Below the pieces are notes generated by a model. The model saw only the letters and a program-made list of their open reading frames with translations, had not been told where the DNA came from and made no database searches. Made by a program: the position numbers and the translations under genes. From Powellomyces hirtus (lineage: Eukaryota; Chytridiomycota; Chytridiomycetes; Spizellomycetales; Powellomycetaceae), in the NCBI GenBank assembly GCA_025526995.1, contig JAHLKG010000003.1, positions 1,364,001 to 1,428,000 on the forward strand: 64,000 nt of DNA, given 5' to 3'. Positions 1 to 11,643 of the stretch are shown here, one piece after another. The stretch's first letter is position 1. Each line of letters starts with the position of its first letter.

Positions 1-560
1 TGGGCGTTTCCAGGAACTCCTTCATGTCAAACTCAAAGGCCAGAGGTGGCGGTAGCGGTGACGGCGAGCACGGTCACGATAGGGGGAAATGCGGTGCTCC
101 CAGTGCTCCTAGCGCCGTTTCGGCATCCTGACACTTGTAACAGCGTAAGCAGGCTCCACGCTTGTTTGTTTATAAATGTGTGGGGAGCCGGCGTTGGAAT
201 GTCGGGCGTTGGATGCGAGAATTTCTCGTCGTCAGTCCAGAGCAATCCCTCTCCAGTCGCGACGCGGAGTGGGGGACAAGTGGCTGTGAAAACAATTTAC
301 GGACGTTCAGATTCTGTCCGATGCTGAGGCCATCCCGTTCATTTGCCTTCCTCCGAAAAAGCTGGAGAATTCGACATTGACCTGCAAGTTCCCACCGACT
401 TCGCACCGCAATTAAAAGCTGACGTCAACTGCTCGAAAACATCTAGCCTCTTCTGTACCGTGCTCCCACAGTCACCCACAGGTTTCACAGGGTTGTTATT
501 TGCCTCTCGACACGGTTGGACGCGGGGTGGATAAACGAAAAGCGGGGTGTGTGGTGACCA
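1..560. other. Upstream region of CDC45; possible start of a divergent gene
   Basis: No convincing complete gene is visible. At the extreme left a minus-strand ATG (positions 25-23) opens a reading frame that leaves the window as MKEFLETP, so a divergent gene may begin here, but eight residues are too few to judge. The rest is probably the CDC45 promoter and 5' leader. The minus-strand frame at 33-245 and the plus frames at 46-327 and 162-380 look like chance ORFs with no recognisable motifs. Confidence 0.3.
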
Positions 561-3500
561 ATGGGCTACGTTGCGTTCGCACAGTTGGACCAAGTCTATC
601 GACGATTGAAGTCTGCGGCGTCGAGGAACGGAGGAACGGGCGCTTCGACGGTTCTTATCTTTGTTAGTCCGGACGCGGATGCCGTGTGCGCATTGAAAAT
701 CCTCGTGGTAAGCAAAACGCACCCCTGCAACGCCACGCTGGGGGCGAAAACGATTCAGACCTGCAGCTGTGCCCCGCCGGCGGATGTGATACCCGCATCG
801 AGTAGTCTTACTGTCGGTCGCGAATAAAAGGCGCGAACTTTCAACCATGAGAAAGTAACATCTTGCCCACCAGACATTGCTCAAGTCGGACTGCATAGCG
901 CACAAAATCGTCCCTGTTGCTGGATATACCGATCTGAGCGGGGCGAATGAAGATCACGTGGAAAACAATGAGGAAGTAAGAAACAAGGTGGTATACAAAC
1001 AACCTGTCGTCACTGCTGTTCTAAACTTGCTCCTTTTTCCGTAGCTGCGGAGTATTGTCATGCTCAACTGTGGCGGCCTCGTTGACCTTAATGAGATGTT
1101 TACGCTTTCGGAGGACATGACCATTTATGTGTGTGACTCGCATCGGCCGCTCAACCTCAGAAGTCTCTTCAATCAGGAACAAGTATGTGAAATATAAACT
1201 GCTGCGCTTATCAGCCAAACAGGGAAGGGATGGAAAGGACAACGGAGTGGGTGTGATGGACTGGTCACTCAACATGTCTGAATTACTGCGTGTTGAGCCC
1301 CGTGTACAGAGAGGCGCTGGGGGCGGTGCAGACTCCACTCACGCCCCTGCCCCTGCGTACCGCTGCTGTCACAGCACCTTTGTTTGCTGGGCTGCAAACC
1401 ATCATGGCGAATGCAACGATTGGTGACTGACATTCCCCTCAAACATTATTAGATTGTATTCATGGATGACGGTGACATTGATGACCTGCCTGATTTGAAG
1501 AAAGCTGTCGAGGAATTGGAGGTGAGCGAGTCTGTTCTTTCATCTCGAGAGGCTAGAGAGATCTTGATAGGTTTCTTTTGTAGTTTGAAGACTCGGACGA
1601 TGACGATGACGACGAGAATGGCGCAGATGATGCCGAAAGCGAAGAATCGGAGGAAGAGCTTTCAGAGAACGAAAGTGAACCAGATGCGGACGGCAACGCG
1701 GTGGATGTAGGGGGAGAGGGTATGGGCAAGGTACAGGCAATTGTTGATACAAGTTCTCGATCCCCCGGCCGCTTTCTGATCATTGCGTAGAACCGGGATA
1801 GACGGAAAGATGGGAAACGGAAAGAACCGCCAGGGGTCGAGGCGGTGCAGACTCCGCCGTTAAAGAGGGCGCGGGTGTCGAGCAGACGTCGGCGTCGGCG
1901 AGAACATCAGCGGGTCATTGCGGAGTACTATGCGGAGGGCGCGTATTACGGATTGTCGGTTGCCGGGATGCTCTACGCGCTTGCAGAGCAGCTAGGCAGA
2001 GCTTCGAACGACTTTCTCTGGTAATAACGTGATGTATTCAAAATCCACGTGAGAATATCTGGTTAACCGCGTGCCGTTGCGTTTTAGGTTATCGCTGATT
2101 GGCCTGAGCGATCAGTATCTGCATGATCGAGTCGGTCACAGACAATACTTGTCACTTGTGGAAGCGGCCAAAAATGAAGTCAGCCGATTCAACTTAAAGA
2201 GCAGTAGCGGCGAAGACGGTGATCTCGACGATTCTCAATCCCTTCTTGGCGAGTCCAGAAACCTCCGCGGACGCAATGATGCGAATCGACAGCTGGATCC
2301 GGACAATGAAGTCATTCGGTGTGATGATGAGTTCAGACTGATGCTATTGCGGCATTGGACCATGCATGAGTCTCTCCACTATTCTGTCTATGTCGGCACC
2401 AAGTTGGGAATATGGAAGGAGAAGGGTCGGCAACGTCTGACCAACTTCCTTGTGAAAATGGGGTACGTTTGATCCTCCTGATGAACGAAGCTGCTGGTCA
2501 CTGTTAAACAAAGTTGTCGTTACTCCAACAGACTACCGCATACGGAATCTCAGCAGCGCTTCTCCGAGATGAGTTACCCTTTCAAGCAATCCATCAAACA
2601 AAAGCTCATCGCCGTATCACCAAGATATAACATGACCGAAATCGTTTTCCCGTCCTTTTACAAAAAGTTTGGCTTCAAGGGGAGCGTTTCCGCGCCCGAC
2701 GTTGTCTACTCCCTCACATCCTTATTAGACTGGGGAGCTGAGTGGATCGCGCGGCATGGTACCGGCAGCTACGCAGACACGGGCGGAACCGTGGCACAAC
2801 TCGGCTCAGGCATGGGTCGGCAGGGCAGAGATACCTCAGAAGTCATAACCGGCGGACTTGCGGGCGTGGGTGTAGGAACGCGCACAGGGATGGCGGCGGT
2901 AGCGATGCGCGCAGGCGATGCCTTGCCCGCTAGTGCGTCGGATGACGAGTCGGACCAATCTGATGAGGACGCAGAGGACGCTTCGAGACGGGAAGAGAGG
3001 AAGAAGGAGCGGGCGTGGGTGCGGAATTTCTATATTGCGTACGATGCCCTTGACGCGTAAGTAGGATACCCCATGCCGTAATTCAATTGTAAATTTTCAA
3101 CCGATGCCCTTTACTGTTTTTGTAGGTTTGACCTGCTGTATCACGGCATCCACTTGGCAATGAGCTTTCAGCGAGCCCTGGTCCGCACCGGCATCTCCAT
3201 CCTTGAGAAAAAACTCACGCAAACGTTCCGCAATTTCCAACTGACTGTCCTGACGGGCGAAGGACTCGGCACGGGCGTCTCTGATTCCGGCGCATTGAGC
3301 GACGAGAACGATTTTGTACTCTTTGGGCGGAGTCCTGCGCATCTGGGCCGGTTGGCGAAATTTCTAATGGAGGCCTTCAAGGTAGGAGATTGGATCCCTC
3401 CTCGGAACGTGGATTACATGCATTTTCCGCGCGCGGGAATTGTGAGAATTGAACCTATGGGCGTTTGCGCATTTGTCCCCCCCCCCCCCCCCCCCCCTTG

Positions 3501-3864
3501 TAGGAGTTTAAGGACAAGGACCTTCCGCTCGTCATTGCGGCTTTGGACGAGTCGGCTGACACCTTCTTGATCATCGGGTACACGGGTCTGACCAAGCGCG
3601 GCGCCGTGCGTAAAAAGTATGCATTGTTCCGCCACCGCATTGCCCCAACTAGCAGTACAGTCAGTCTCCCCCCGATGATTGATATACTGACCGGGGGTGT
3701 TTTTTTTTTTTGTTTGCTGCAGCACATTTGGCCCAGCGTTCCAGGAAGCTGCCGAACGCACCAATGCGCGCGTCAAGCACGACAGCTTTGAAGCGTCCAT
3801 TATGGAAGTCCAGAAGGAGGACCTGGGTGACTTTTTGGATACTTTGCAAAGCCTTATGCAGTGA
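561..3864 (+). CDS. CDC45: DNA replication initiation factor Cdc45
   Basis: Cdc45 is the C of the CMG (Cdc45-MCM-GINS) replicative helicase and acts at nuclear origins and forks. The gene is split into about nine or more exons. Exon 1 (561-707) ends in FVSPDADAVCALKIL, the DHH-like segment of the family. After an intron at 708-873 the frame continues TLLKSDCIAHKIVPV; a second intron at 976-1044 precedes LRSIVMLNCGGLVDL and YVCDSHRPLNL, a Cdc45 signature. An acidic stretch (about 1590-1720, split by frames) follows, then AEYYAEGAYYGLSVAGMLY, WLSLIGLSDQYLHDR, HESLHYSVYVGTKLGIWKEK and the C-terminal SIMEVQKEDLGDFLDTL with TGA at 3862-3864. The intron before the exon at about 3505 contains a run of 22 C. 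The C-terminal half carries a Gly/Ser/Asp-rich insert (about 2800-3000), longer than is usual for the family. The start was chosen at the first ATG continuous with the DHH-like motif. Confidence 0.93.
3477..3498 (+). repeat. Poly-C tract (22 C) in a CDC45 intron
   Basis: An uninterrupted run of 22 C sits directly before the acceptor TTGTAG, so it occupies the polypyrimidine-tract position of this intron. It is one of three sense-strand C runs of at least 15 in the window. Confidence 0.9.
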
Positions 3865-4212
3865 CACCGGACCAGACCCACTGCGGGGCGGGCTAGCTTG
3901 CTTCTCTTTGTAAATAATTGTTGTTTTCTAGCGGGGCTTCCCTTTTTTGCAAGCGTTTGGATAAATAGACTCTCTTTGCGCCCTTTTGATGTGTGTTATG
4001 TTGGAGCCTGGCTGAATTGTTCATTCCTGTCCAGAGAGATGCGCCCCTTGAGGATTTTCACAATCAATCTGGCAGAATAATAGATCAACGATGAAAATCT
4101 TATTTGGCCAGAATAATAGGAGGGGTGTCAGATATAAAAACGAGCTGCTAAAAAAAAAAAGCTCAACTCTGAACAATGTCTCCGAATCCTAGCCTACCGT
4201 GCTACATACATA
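3865..4212. other. Convergent intergenic spacer between CDC45 and the methyltransferase
   Basis: AT-rich 3' flanks of two convergent genes. It holds two copies of a short direct repeat, CAGAATAATAG (near 4072 and 4110), and a short inverted repeat GAGCT/AGCTC around an A11 run (about 4143-4164). A TATAAAA-like string lies at 4133-4140, but the ORF after it (4176-4358) has no recognisable content and is antisense to the methyltransferase end. Confidence 0.4.
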
Positions 4213-7200
4213 CTACGACATTCCCCCAATTTCCTTACTTCTTGGTTTCGTATCCCTTCTGTGCTGGGCTTTGGGGACTTGTCGAGTTTCATCGGTCCGA
4301 CGAGCCCGTTCATCCTTGCTCAACGCTTTCCTCGCTTCGATCGCAAAAGCAAACGTGATCGGTACGGGAACTCCGTTTCCGATCTGCTGGCACTGCGCGC
4401 TCAAAGGCCCAAAAATCTGAAACTGATCAGGTAGACCTTTCAAATTGATAGAGCATATGGGGGGGGGGGGGGGGGGGGGGGGGGTTAGCGGGAAGCCATT
4501 GTTTGCCAACAAACAGACAGCGTTCACGAACCAAAAAGGCGCATCCGTTCCCTAAGAGTCAACCAACGATTCTCAAGCGGGTGCAGATCTCCCTACACCG
4601 CATTTTGTGGTGAGTAAAAAGGTACAGGCGTATGCCCCAAGAGTTGCTTTGTGACGACCACCTTTTTGTCGTCGCCTACGATAGTGCCAACGCATTTCCC
4701 AGGCATGTCCCAGTACGGCCGCTTCAGAGGAATATGCTGTCGACGATGCGGAAAGGGCTTTGGAACAGCATCAACGTGCGAATTTCACTCGATAGTTGTA
4801 GATGAGAAGCTTAGAGCACTCACATTCCCGTCTTCGTCTGCATGGCCAGATAGATCGCGGTCTGTGTGGCCTTCCTCAATGTATGGAACTTCTCTCCTTT
4901 GGAAAACCAGCAAATAAGTATGATGATTACCCTGTCTGACCTCCTTCAAATGCCAAATTGACTTACCGCTGTTTCCATGGAATGTTTGGATGCGCGGCGT
5001 ACTCATCATGGAATGGCTGATACACGAACATCACGCGCGGTTCGAAGTACTCAAAAGATGACATGAACAGGAGCTCACCGAGACGTTCATCAAGTCCCCA
5101 ATGGCTTCCTTGATGGTTGGTGTCGCGAACGGGAAGTCGCTTTGGACTTTGCGCCTTCCCGGGCGAAAGTGGGTTGGCGTTGGTTCGTCGGGCATCGTCG
5201 AACCACAGGGTGCATACGTAAGGAACAAACGCTCTCGGGCATGCGGCAGGCCAAAGTCTGCGCTATTGAGTATCTGCGAACGGATCTGATAGTTTGCGAG
5301 GAGGAGGAACAAGCGCATTGCTGCCCATGTACGAGGGTTTAGCTTGGAAAGGTTGCTAAAACAGGTCTCGGATGAATCAAGGCTCAAAAAGAGGTGCGAG
5401 AAATGGCGTGGGGCCAACTTACGGTATGTTTTCGAAAAACCCAATATGGGGCGGGAAGAAGAACATCTTGGCAGAGAGATCTTCAATCATGCACGCTCGA
5501 TCATACTCGGCCTTGGTAGAATCATCTTTCTGGCGATTTAAACCGGAGGAGAAAGTGCATTGGCACGTGCTGGAAACAACTCCGACCTATGAAAGAAGAA
5601 TCCGGTGAGCAAAAGTACGTTGGGGCAGTGACACTTATAGAGTTTCTTTACGTGCGAGGGGAAATTCGCCTTGCCAGTCCTCATTTCTCTGAATATCGAA
5701 AAGGCTTCCTTCTCGTCGCAGATTTCGTCGTGGAGGGATTCAAAACCTGTACTGCTATCTGAATCATCTTTCCTCTCGTCGCTATCGTTGCCATTGCCGC
5801 TGCCGAGAGGTTTGGATGCATGCCAGACACGGCTCTCTGGATTATTGTAAACATTGCTCTTCAGAGCGTGTATATTATTTTCAACAATTCTGCAAAACAG
5901 CAACAACGTCAGTATCTATCTCTGGAGTATCTGCGACAACTTTTCAATACCTACCGTTGCTTCTTGAAGCCAGCGCGCTGAAAGCCGATCGAGCTGATAC
6001 CAGCACCCCCAAAAAGCTCTACTAACCCGTTGCGATGGAGCGGATACTTTTCCACGAAAGTGGGGAATGTGTCGCGCAGAGGGTTATGCTGCGGGAGGTG
6101 GGTAAGAACCCGTTTTGCTGGGTTAAAGTAATGACGAAAGAGGTGCTGAGCAAACAGAAAGGTATTAGCACCCAGAATTGATTGCGGTATACTTCAACAC
6201 GTACCACATATCGTGGATGAACCCCGGGATGAAACCCTGCCAGAAAGGCTGGCACACCACTTTCGGGCTCATACTGCATGTAGACTTCCTTCACGTGTTC
6301 ACTTTCCTTGATTGTAAAAGTAATCCCCTCAGTGTTCTGTAAGGCCCACTCGTTTTCCAAACAGTCGTGTGCATTGCACGTTTGGCATAGTACACCTCGC
6401 TCGACCAGCTTTCGCAGCGGAATGAATGGAATGCCCGATACTGTTCTGCTCCCTTCGCCTGTTGCTGATTTTTGATAATCTGCTTTCTGAGCAAAAATGA
6501 CGCCGTGATTATCCACGGCAATGACGGTCGGCAGCTTCGGAAAAGGTGGCTGATATTCTTCACCGTTGTAATCGACGTATGCTGGATCGGCTGACCCACT
6601 CATGTTCAACATGCGCCATTTTCCCCATATACTGTATATGTGGCGGCCGTGTTCAAAAATGTCCTGGCACTCGCTAGGGGTTTTGTGCCAAGACACGGCG
6701 TCAACAATGCATTCCACAGGGATAAACTGCCTCTTCTTCCAAATCCCAGCAGATTCGTCAGTAGCAAAAAACCACCGATTGTCATTGAACATGTGGTGCA
6801 CAGCCTTCTTCATCACGATGTCGCGTTTCTTCGTTTTTTTCTAAGACCACGGAGTATATGCGCTTTCAGTTCGGGCATGCCGTCTTTCAATCTGCTGTCA
6901 GTTACCTGAAACAAGGCTTTCCCATCGTGTGTCTCTCTCAGAGGCTTCAGCAGATCAATCTCAACGCCAAAGGACTTGGCAGGAATGTGCTTTCCATCGT
7001 CAGTTATAAAAGCTTTCTGTACACGAACAAAACGATTCGCGCGGGCATATGTCACCGCTGGACTGTCAGTCAGTTTCAAGCAGACATGTTGCCCTGATTG
7101 TAGTCTTTTCCGATTATCTCCAATCCAATGATAAAACTCTGCGCCATCCAATTGCGCATCTCGCTCCGCATGGATGTACCGATCTCGCTTTTTTAAAAAC

Positions 7201-8492
7201 GGCGTGCTGGGATGATCCATCGATTGGTGTTTCGGATTCACTTCAAAGTGGGGAGTACCGCCTGTTGTGACAGAGGCATATCAGGTTTCGGTTGAGTTCT
7301 GGGTGCATAACGAGTGTATTTACCCATGCTCACGATGTCTTCCTGTGTAAAGGTTTCGACATGAACACCCCTGCTCTCTGTTTCGTCGTGTGCGTTAAGC
7401 ACATCTGCGAGGCTCTCATGCAGCAAAACTCGCGGGAAAAAACGACTGACATTCTGAGGCGTCTGCGCAGCAAATGAGATATAGATCATGGCGCGCGCGC
7501 GACAATGAACCTACCAAATCACAAAACTTGTCCGCAAATCCCGGCAGCTTCTTGTCGTATATATCCCATTGACCTTCTGTGAAAAATACCGTCGAATCTG
7601 GCTTGACTCCCCATTTCTTCAATTTTGCTAGCGCATTTATCGCTTTGCGTTGTCCGATGACAAAGTCATTCGGCACGCCTCTGACGTGCACGCTGTGCAG
7701 CCAGGATTTCACTCGACGTTTCTCAGACCAAGCTCCGACAACAGTTTCGAATGGCTCCATCTTTCTCTGATATGCAACGCGAATCAACGACAGCATCAAG
7801 TTGATAGTGGCAAGCTCGTGCTTCCAATGTTTCCGATACTCTGCAGAGGCATTCAGCACTGAGAGGACGATCTTTTGACCACACTTCTTATCGGTTGCAC
7901 GAAAGGAGAGATCACTCTCGTCAATGTCATTGAGCTTAGAGAATTCCGGTTGACTGTTTATCCGGATCGAAATTCGCCGATGCCCAACCAGCCCAACCAG
8001 GCAAAACTCTGGATTACATGTGTATCGGCTAAAAAGCGGGTATGGGTCTTTCAAATCCAGATCCGTCAGCGAAAAGTCGTAGATGGTGGCTCTCCAGCAT
8101 GCTTCCAATGGGTCCCGCTTGAGATGTGTCTGATAGTGGTCGTTGTGGGGTCTCAGAGTCTTCGAGTAATCGCTTAGAGGCGATCGATTGCGCCTCAATC
8201 GCGGTTGATCTTCATTGTCTTCATCATCAGGGGTCTCTACCGCATCAGGCGAGCTTCCTCCGAAGATACTCTCAGACGACGAAGATTCCTCCATCCAAAC
8301 TTCTTCTGAAGGATCATTCTCGCTCTCTGTACCGTCCAGAGTCGTTCCTGACGAGCTTGCCAACTCACTGTGAGGCGTGACAATCAGATCAGAATTCCTT
8401 CAGAAGCGAGAGTTTGCAGGGCAACCAGTGTGGACAAACCTGGACTCGTCAGCATCGATATCGCTTTCACTAGCGCCTTTTCTTTTGCGCAT
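4213..8492 (-). CDS. DNA (cytosine-5) methyltransferase, DNMT1-like with N-terminal regulatory region
   Basis: Predicted to transfer methyl from AdoMet to C5 of cytosine in nuclear DNA. Reading from the start MRKRKGASESDIDADES (ATG at 8492-8490): an acidic Ser/Glu-rich head, a long exon (about 7416-8363) holding the likely RFTS-type region, then BAH-like segments encoded at about 7490-6190. The catalytic part shows motif I VELFGGAGISSIGFQRAG, motif IV read as SSTCQCTFSSGLNR, motif VI FFENIP, motif VIII ADFGLPHARERLFL, motif IX LHPLENRWLTLRE and motif X QQIGNGVPVPI. The end was set at IGGMS-stop (4213) because splicing over a C-rich intron rebuilds the segment RLFGLPDQFQIFGP. The catalytic loop has Thr where PCQ is usual. 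About ten introns. It shares a 449-bp divergent promoter with the next gene. RFTS and BAH calls are tentative; the methyltransferase call is firm. Confidence 0.9.
4459..4484 (-). repeat. Poly-G/poly-C tract (26 nt) in the last methyltransferase intron
   Basis: Twenty-six G on the plus strand, hence C26 in the sense strand of the minus-strand methyltransferase. It follows a GCTAAC branchpoint-like string and precedes the acceptor TTTGAAAG. Length may vary between isolates or be a sequencing uncertainty. Confidence 0.9.
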
Positions 8493-8941
8493 CTCAAAGA
8501 GTTAATTGGGACTAGCTGATTGGATGGTGAAAGATGTGTGAAGTAATTGAGATGGACAGTATCGAGATCGAGCAGGTTACAGAAGAAGCTTCTACACGGT
8601 TGAGGTGGGGGTAGCCTGCATGACGCTTGTACCTTCTGTGTCAGAACACGACATTACCGGTACTTCCCTCGAATGTCTCGCACATATGCTTCATACGTCA
8701 TGGCGTCTCGTCGGAGGTCCCCGAAAAGCTGAGCCACGCGTTCTCCCGCCTCACCCACGCGTGGCCCCTCTCTTCCCGCTCTTTCTTTTGTTGTCGTTTG
8801 TAGCAATGGAAAACAAGGAGATGCACGACCGTCACTTTGAGCGACCTTGTTTAGTATTCAGTAGTGGTCAGTTACGGTGGACGTGGAAAGGGTATAAAAT
8901 CCAAGCGTCCTCGCGGCTGGGGTTGGTTCTTCATTATCAAA
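8493..8941. promoter_or_regulatory. Divergent promoter with two ACGCGT boxes and a TATA box
   Basis: This spacer separates the methyltransferase (minus, start 8492) from the repeat protein (plus, start 8942). It contains ACGCGT at 8736-8741 and again at 8757-8762, the second inside the palindrome CCACGCGTGG. ACGCGT is the core of the MluI cell-cycle box bound by MBF in yeasts. A TATAAA at 8893-8898 lies 49 nt before the plus-strand start. That MBF acts here is an inference. Confidence 0.55.
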
Positions 8942-11643
8942 ATGAGCTGCCTGGTCTACACCATCAAGCCTGGCAAAGTCAACAGCAATGACTACGGATA
9001 TGTTCATTCTGAAAGCTCCTCCACATTTTTTCCCTTCCACCATCAGTTGCCCTGTTCGGCACCACCAACAAACAAAGGATGGAAAGCTCCTCTTCTCTTC
9101 GCTGGAAATTCTCAGGACTACCTACTTGCGCAAAACTCTTTCCTCTGGAGATATTTGAACGAGGATGGAACTGAGACTGACGAGTTCAGCATTAGATTTT
9201 CGGTGTTCGAGTTGGTACTGAGCGCAAACGCTCTTGACTTGCACATAGCTCCCGCCCTTCTGGAGAAGATGGAAGAACTCGAGTACGATGACTCAGTGCA
9301 AAGCGACTTGCCGATGGCACTTGGAGACCACTTTCTTGTGACAGAAAATTTACTTCTTTTGGACAAACGGAGTGAAAGTGCGGGGATACCATCAGCGACA
9401 GTGGATGAAGATGTTACGGAAACAACCATAGATGACACCTACGACGTCAATCTTAGCGCGAATTCAACTGTCATGTGCAACATTCACTCCTGGCAATGTT
9501 TCCAGAAAGCCAACTTGGCAGCTGACCAACGCCGCATTGTTCAGCCTGACTCGATCACTATCTCTCAGGAAGAAATTAATTACGACCAATTCAATTCAGT
9601 GCACAACAATTTGCAAACGGATGGAATCTCGATCCACGAGCGCTCAGAGAATGGTGAAGACTTGGGAAGGGAGGCCCCAGTATTGCCGGAGGCGACCGCA
9701 CTGTGGCCTAACAATTTTACCGAGGATTTGAAGGTCATAGAGAGACTTTGGACCAGCTCCGCGCGGGCTGCGTTGGAAAATCCTGCGATTTTGTCGCCGT
9801 CAGATGATGCGCCTGACGCTCGTACAACAACTACCCCTCAGGAAGAAGACGCGCTGGATGTTTATGCGATGGATGTTTCTTTCTTGGAAGCCAACAACAA
9901 GCCAATCAGAGTCCTGGTCTCTGACTGCGAAGAACACACCGCCAAGGCGGCATTCGGACAAGAGTGTGAGGTGTGTGCATTAGGATTGGCAAGGCTCAAA
10001 GACGACAATGTGACAAAAGTTTCTCTTTGATTCTCGATGATAAGACATCTGAGGTGAAAATTTCAGACGACCCACGAATGAATCAATGCGTGGACAGCAA
10101 TGCAACGGACCTATCGTCCCTGAACGACGATGACAAATCAAGCGAGAGAGCAAGTTCTGAATGTGTAAAGAACATCGCCGATTTGCGACGGTCTCACAGT
10201 GCGGGTGGCGTGAGTGTGTGGCAAACAAAGCACGATGAGGTTATTAGTGAGCCGCATGTCTCTGCAGTGAATGAAATTGACGAGGCATCCGAAGTGCCAG
10301 TGTGGGATTACATGCTCAACGCCGCTGATTCGCAACGGGCTCATCAAGAGCAGTACGCTACGGCGGGTGACAATGCTGAATCTATTAAGTCTCGAAACAG
10401 AGCCTGCGAACCATCCGAAGTACTGGGTTCGGACTGTTTAAAAAACGCCGCGCATATGCAATGGACTTCCCGTGCGAGTGACGTGAGCATCTGCCGAGCG
10501 GAAAGCCATGAGGACACCCATTCGTCGGACGATTGTACCATGGTTGGCAATGGTGACGCATCTCATGGGTTTGTCTCACAATGTCTCGAAAGCACCACGG
10601 ACCCGCAATTGAGCCAAGATACGGCTGAAGCGTATAGCTATGAAAACAGCCGTGCGATGGGTGCGTGTGTGTCGAACGGCGTGGACAAGGAGACCGAAGC
10701 ATCAGCCCCACATTGTCTCAGGAGCACCACCGATTCGCAAACAACTCACATTACCGCTGACGTGGATGTGTCGCTATCTTCCAGCTACGCGAACGATTAT
10801 GAAACGGGGGATTGTGCTCTGAGCGTCATCGGCAAGGGCAAGGCTTTCGAGGTGTCAGTTCCATGCTGTGGGGTCGTCGATTCGGAATTGGCTTCTGAAT
10901 CCTCTGTGAGTTCGCCGTCAAAGGACAGCTATGCGAACAACACGACAGACGCTGCTTCCGTGAATGACAACGGCGAGGCGTCGGGAGTTTCAGCCTCAGA
11001 TTGTTGGGGAGGTCTCGCCGAATGGCAATTGGCACAGGACACAAATTATGTGGAGGTGCACCGAACGGATTGCCATGAAGACGACAACGAGACCATCGTT
11101 TCTTCCGGCTACGGCAAGAGGCAGGCGTCATGCGTTTCAGTGTCACCGTGTTTTGAAAACACCGCCGACTTGCAACTGCTTCACGAATTTGACGTAGGCA
11201 TGCGTCGAACGGAAAGCTATGCCAGCGACAATGCAGTTGACCGTTCTGCCATTGGAAACAACTGCGAAACATGCAATGGCGCAATTCACGACGGACTGTC
11301 GAACACTGAGTTCTTGGGCATCACCACCGATCTTGCATCGGCTGCTCAAGACACGCCTGATATCACTGCTTCCTTAGTCGTTTGCAAAGCGAAGGGCGAT
11401 GCAGTATACGCCCCTTCGGTTGTAAGCGACTGTGAGACATGCTCCAGCGATGCATACAAAGACCTGCCGATGCTAAGACGCCAGGGATACACCGACAAAC
11501 AACCCTCCGATGTACAATGTGCCAATTCATCACGGCCGGAAAGCGAAGATGGCTTTCCGCTGTGCGACTCATCCGCCTTAGACTCCGCAACCTGGGACAG
11601 AAGCAACGAGTCGTGGCCCATTAAGTACTGGGCGGGCATGTGA
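8942..11643 (+). CDS. Unrecognised protein with a degenerate 42-51 residue tandem repeat
   Basis: I do not recognise a family. The start at 8942 (MSCLVYTIKPGKVNSNDYG) is preferred over the in-frame upstream ATG at 8864 because a TATA box lies between them. Two overlapping frames join through an intron of 74 nt (9971-10044, phase 0), giving about 875 residues. The N-terminal half (residues about 1-345) is mixed in composition and shows no signal peptide or membrane segment. The C-terminal half repeats a unit of 42-51 residues about eight or nine times, each anchored by a motif like CLKNAADxQ (CVKNIADLR, YMLNAADSQ, CLKNAAHMQ, CLESTTDPQ, CLRSTTDSQ, CWGGLAEWQ, CFENTADLQ), and rich in Ser, Asp, Glu and Cys. 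It ends with a Trp-rich tail, SWPIKYWAGM. Divergent from the DNA methyltransferase. Confidence 0.65.
10138..11340 (+). repeat. Coding tandem repeat, about 126-153 bp per unit
   Basis: Eight to nine degenerate units read from the protein, each starting at a Cys/Tyr followed by a (L/V)(K/E/R)(N/S)xA/TD-like motif. Unit lengths counted by eye are 49, 42, 49, 44, about 50, 45, 49 and about 49 residues. DNA identity between units is low, so the repeat is old or under fast divergence. Confidence 0.6.

Noticed and set aside
339..905. 188-codon minus-strand ORF
   Set aside because: Antisense to CDC45 exons 1-2 and its intron, without motif; a shadow of the real gene.
4176..4358. Plus-strand ORF after a TATAAAA at 4133
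   Set aside because: No recognisable content; lies antisense across the end of the methyltransferase, which has clear motif X there.
5560..5625. An apparent 32-nt intron in the methyltransferase before motif IV
   Set aside because: Another in-phase donor (after FPSH) gives a normal intron of 65 nt, so a minimal-intron claim is not supported.
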